From Lachnospiraceae bacterium (lineage in GTDB: Bacteria; Bacillota_A; Clostridia; Lachnospirales; Lachnospiraceae), in the NCBI GenBank assembly GCA_009774655.1, contig VSOD01000306.1, positions 1 to 5,346 of the forward strand: 5,346 bases of DNA, given 5' to 3'. The stretch's first letter is position 1. Every line of letters begins with the position of its first letter. The notes under the pieces were generated by a model, which was not told the origin of the DNA, made no database searches, and saw nothing but the letters and a program-made list of their open reading frames with translations. Of the stretch, positions 5,346-5,346 are shown piece after piece. The translations under genes and the position numbers were made by a program.

Positions 5346-5346
5346 G

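Noticed and set aside
1..5346. CRISPR array, tRNA, rRNA, insertion sequence, attachment site or replication origin
   Set aside because: No regularly spaced repeats, cloverleaf-like sequence, transposase or integrase frame or iteron set was seen. The repeated GCATAA cores near argG are explained as ArgR-type sites.

Overview
The window looks like a piece of a Firmicutes genome, most likely a Clostridia/Lachnospiraceae-type anaerobe. The inference rests on the form of the ArgG protein, ArgR-type operators of the Gram-positive kind, strong AGGAGG-like ribosome binding sites and a permease of the 'YLLIYNVLYIS' FtsX class that is common in this group. No rRNA, tRNA, CRISPR array or intact mobile element was seen.

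Left half (1-2704), arginine biosynthesis. argC (minus strand, complete except for the last two bases of its stop codon) and argG (plus strand, complete) are divergently transcribed from a 414-base AT-rich intergenic region. That region holds two well-formed sigma-A-like promoters and a set of ArgR operator-like palindromes. One pair, spaced exactly 21 bases start to start, covers the -35 and -10 of the argC promoter. A second pair and two further half-sites lie upstream of the argG promoter. ArgC makes N-acetylglutamate semialdehyde early in the ornithine branch; ArgG makes argininosuccinate near the end of the pathway. Both promoters are probably shut down together by arginine-bound ArgR.

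Middle (2705-3120), a gene-poor scar. It contains a long, near-perfect hairpin with a GAAA loop and two minus-strand gene fragments. One resembles the C-terminal tail of a tyrosine-protein phosphatase; the other is unrecognised and runs into the argG 3' end. Base composition becomes visibly more AT-rich from about 2870 rightwards.

Right half (3121-5346, all minus strand), a broken ABC exporter locus. In transcription order there is a short remnant of an ABC ATPase that stops being recognisable just before Walker B, then an intact 123-residue lipoprotein gene with a good ribosome binding site, then a long FtsX-type permease frame that lacks its first membrane segment, its first extracellular domain and any credible start codon. 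The simplest reading is that a deletion or replacement removed the 3' part of the ATPase gene and the 5' part of the permease gene, leaving the lipoprotein gene between them. I see no clear new biological system. The rearranged transporter locus and the operator architecture of the arg promoters are the points most worth a second look.
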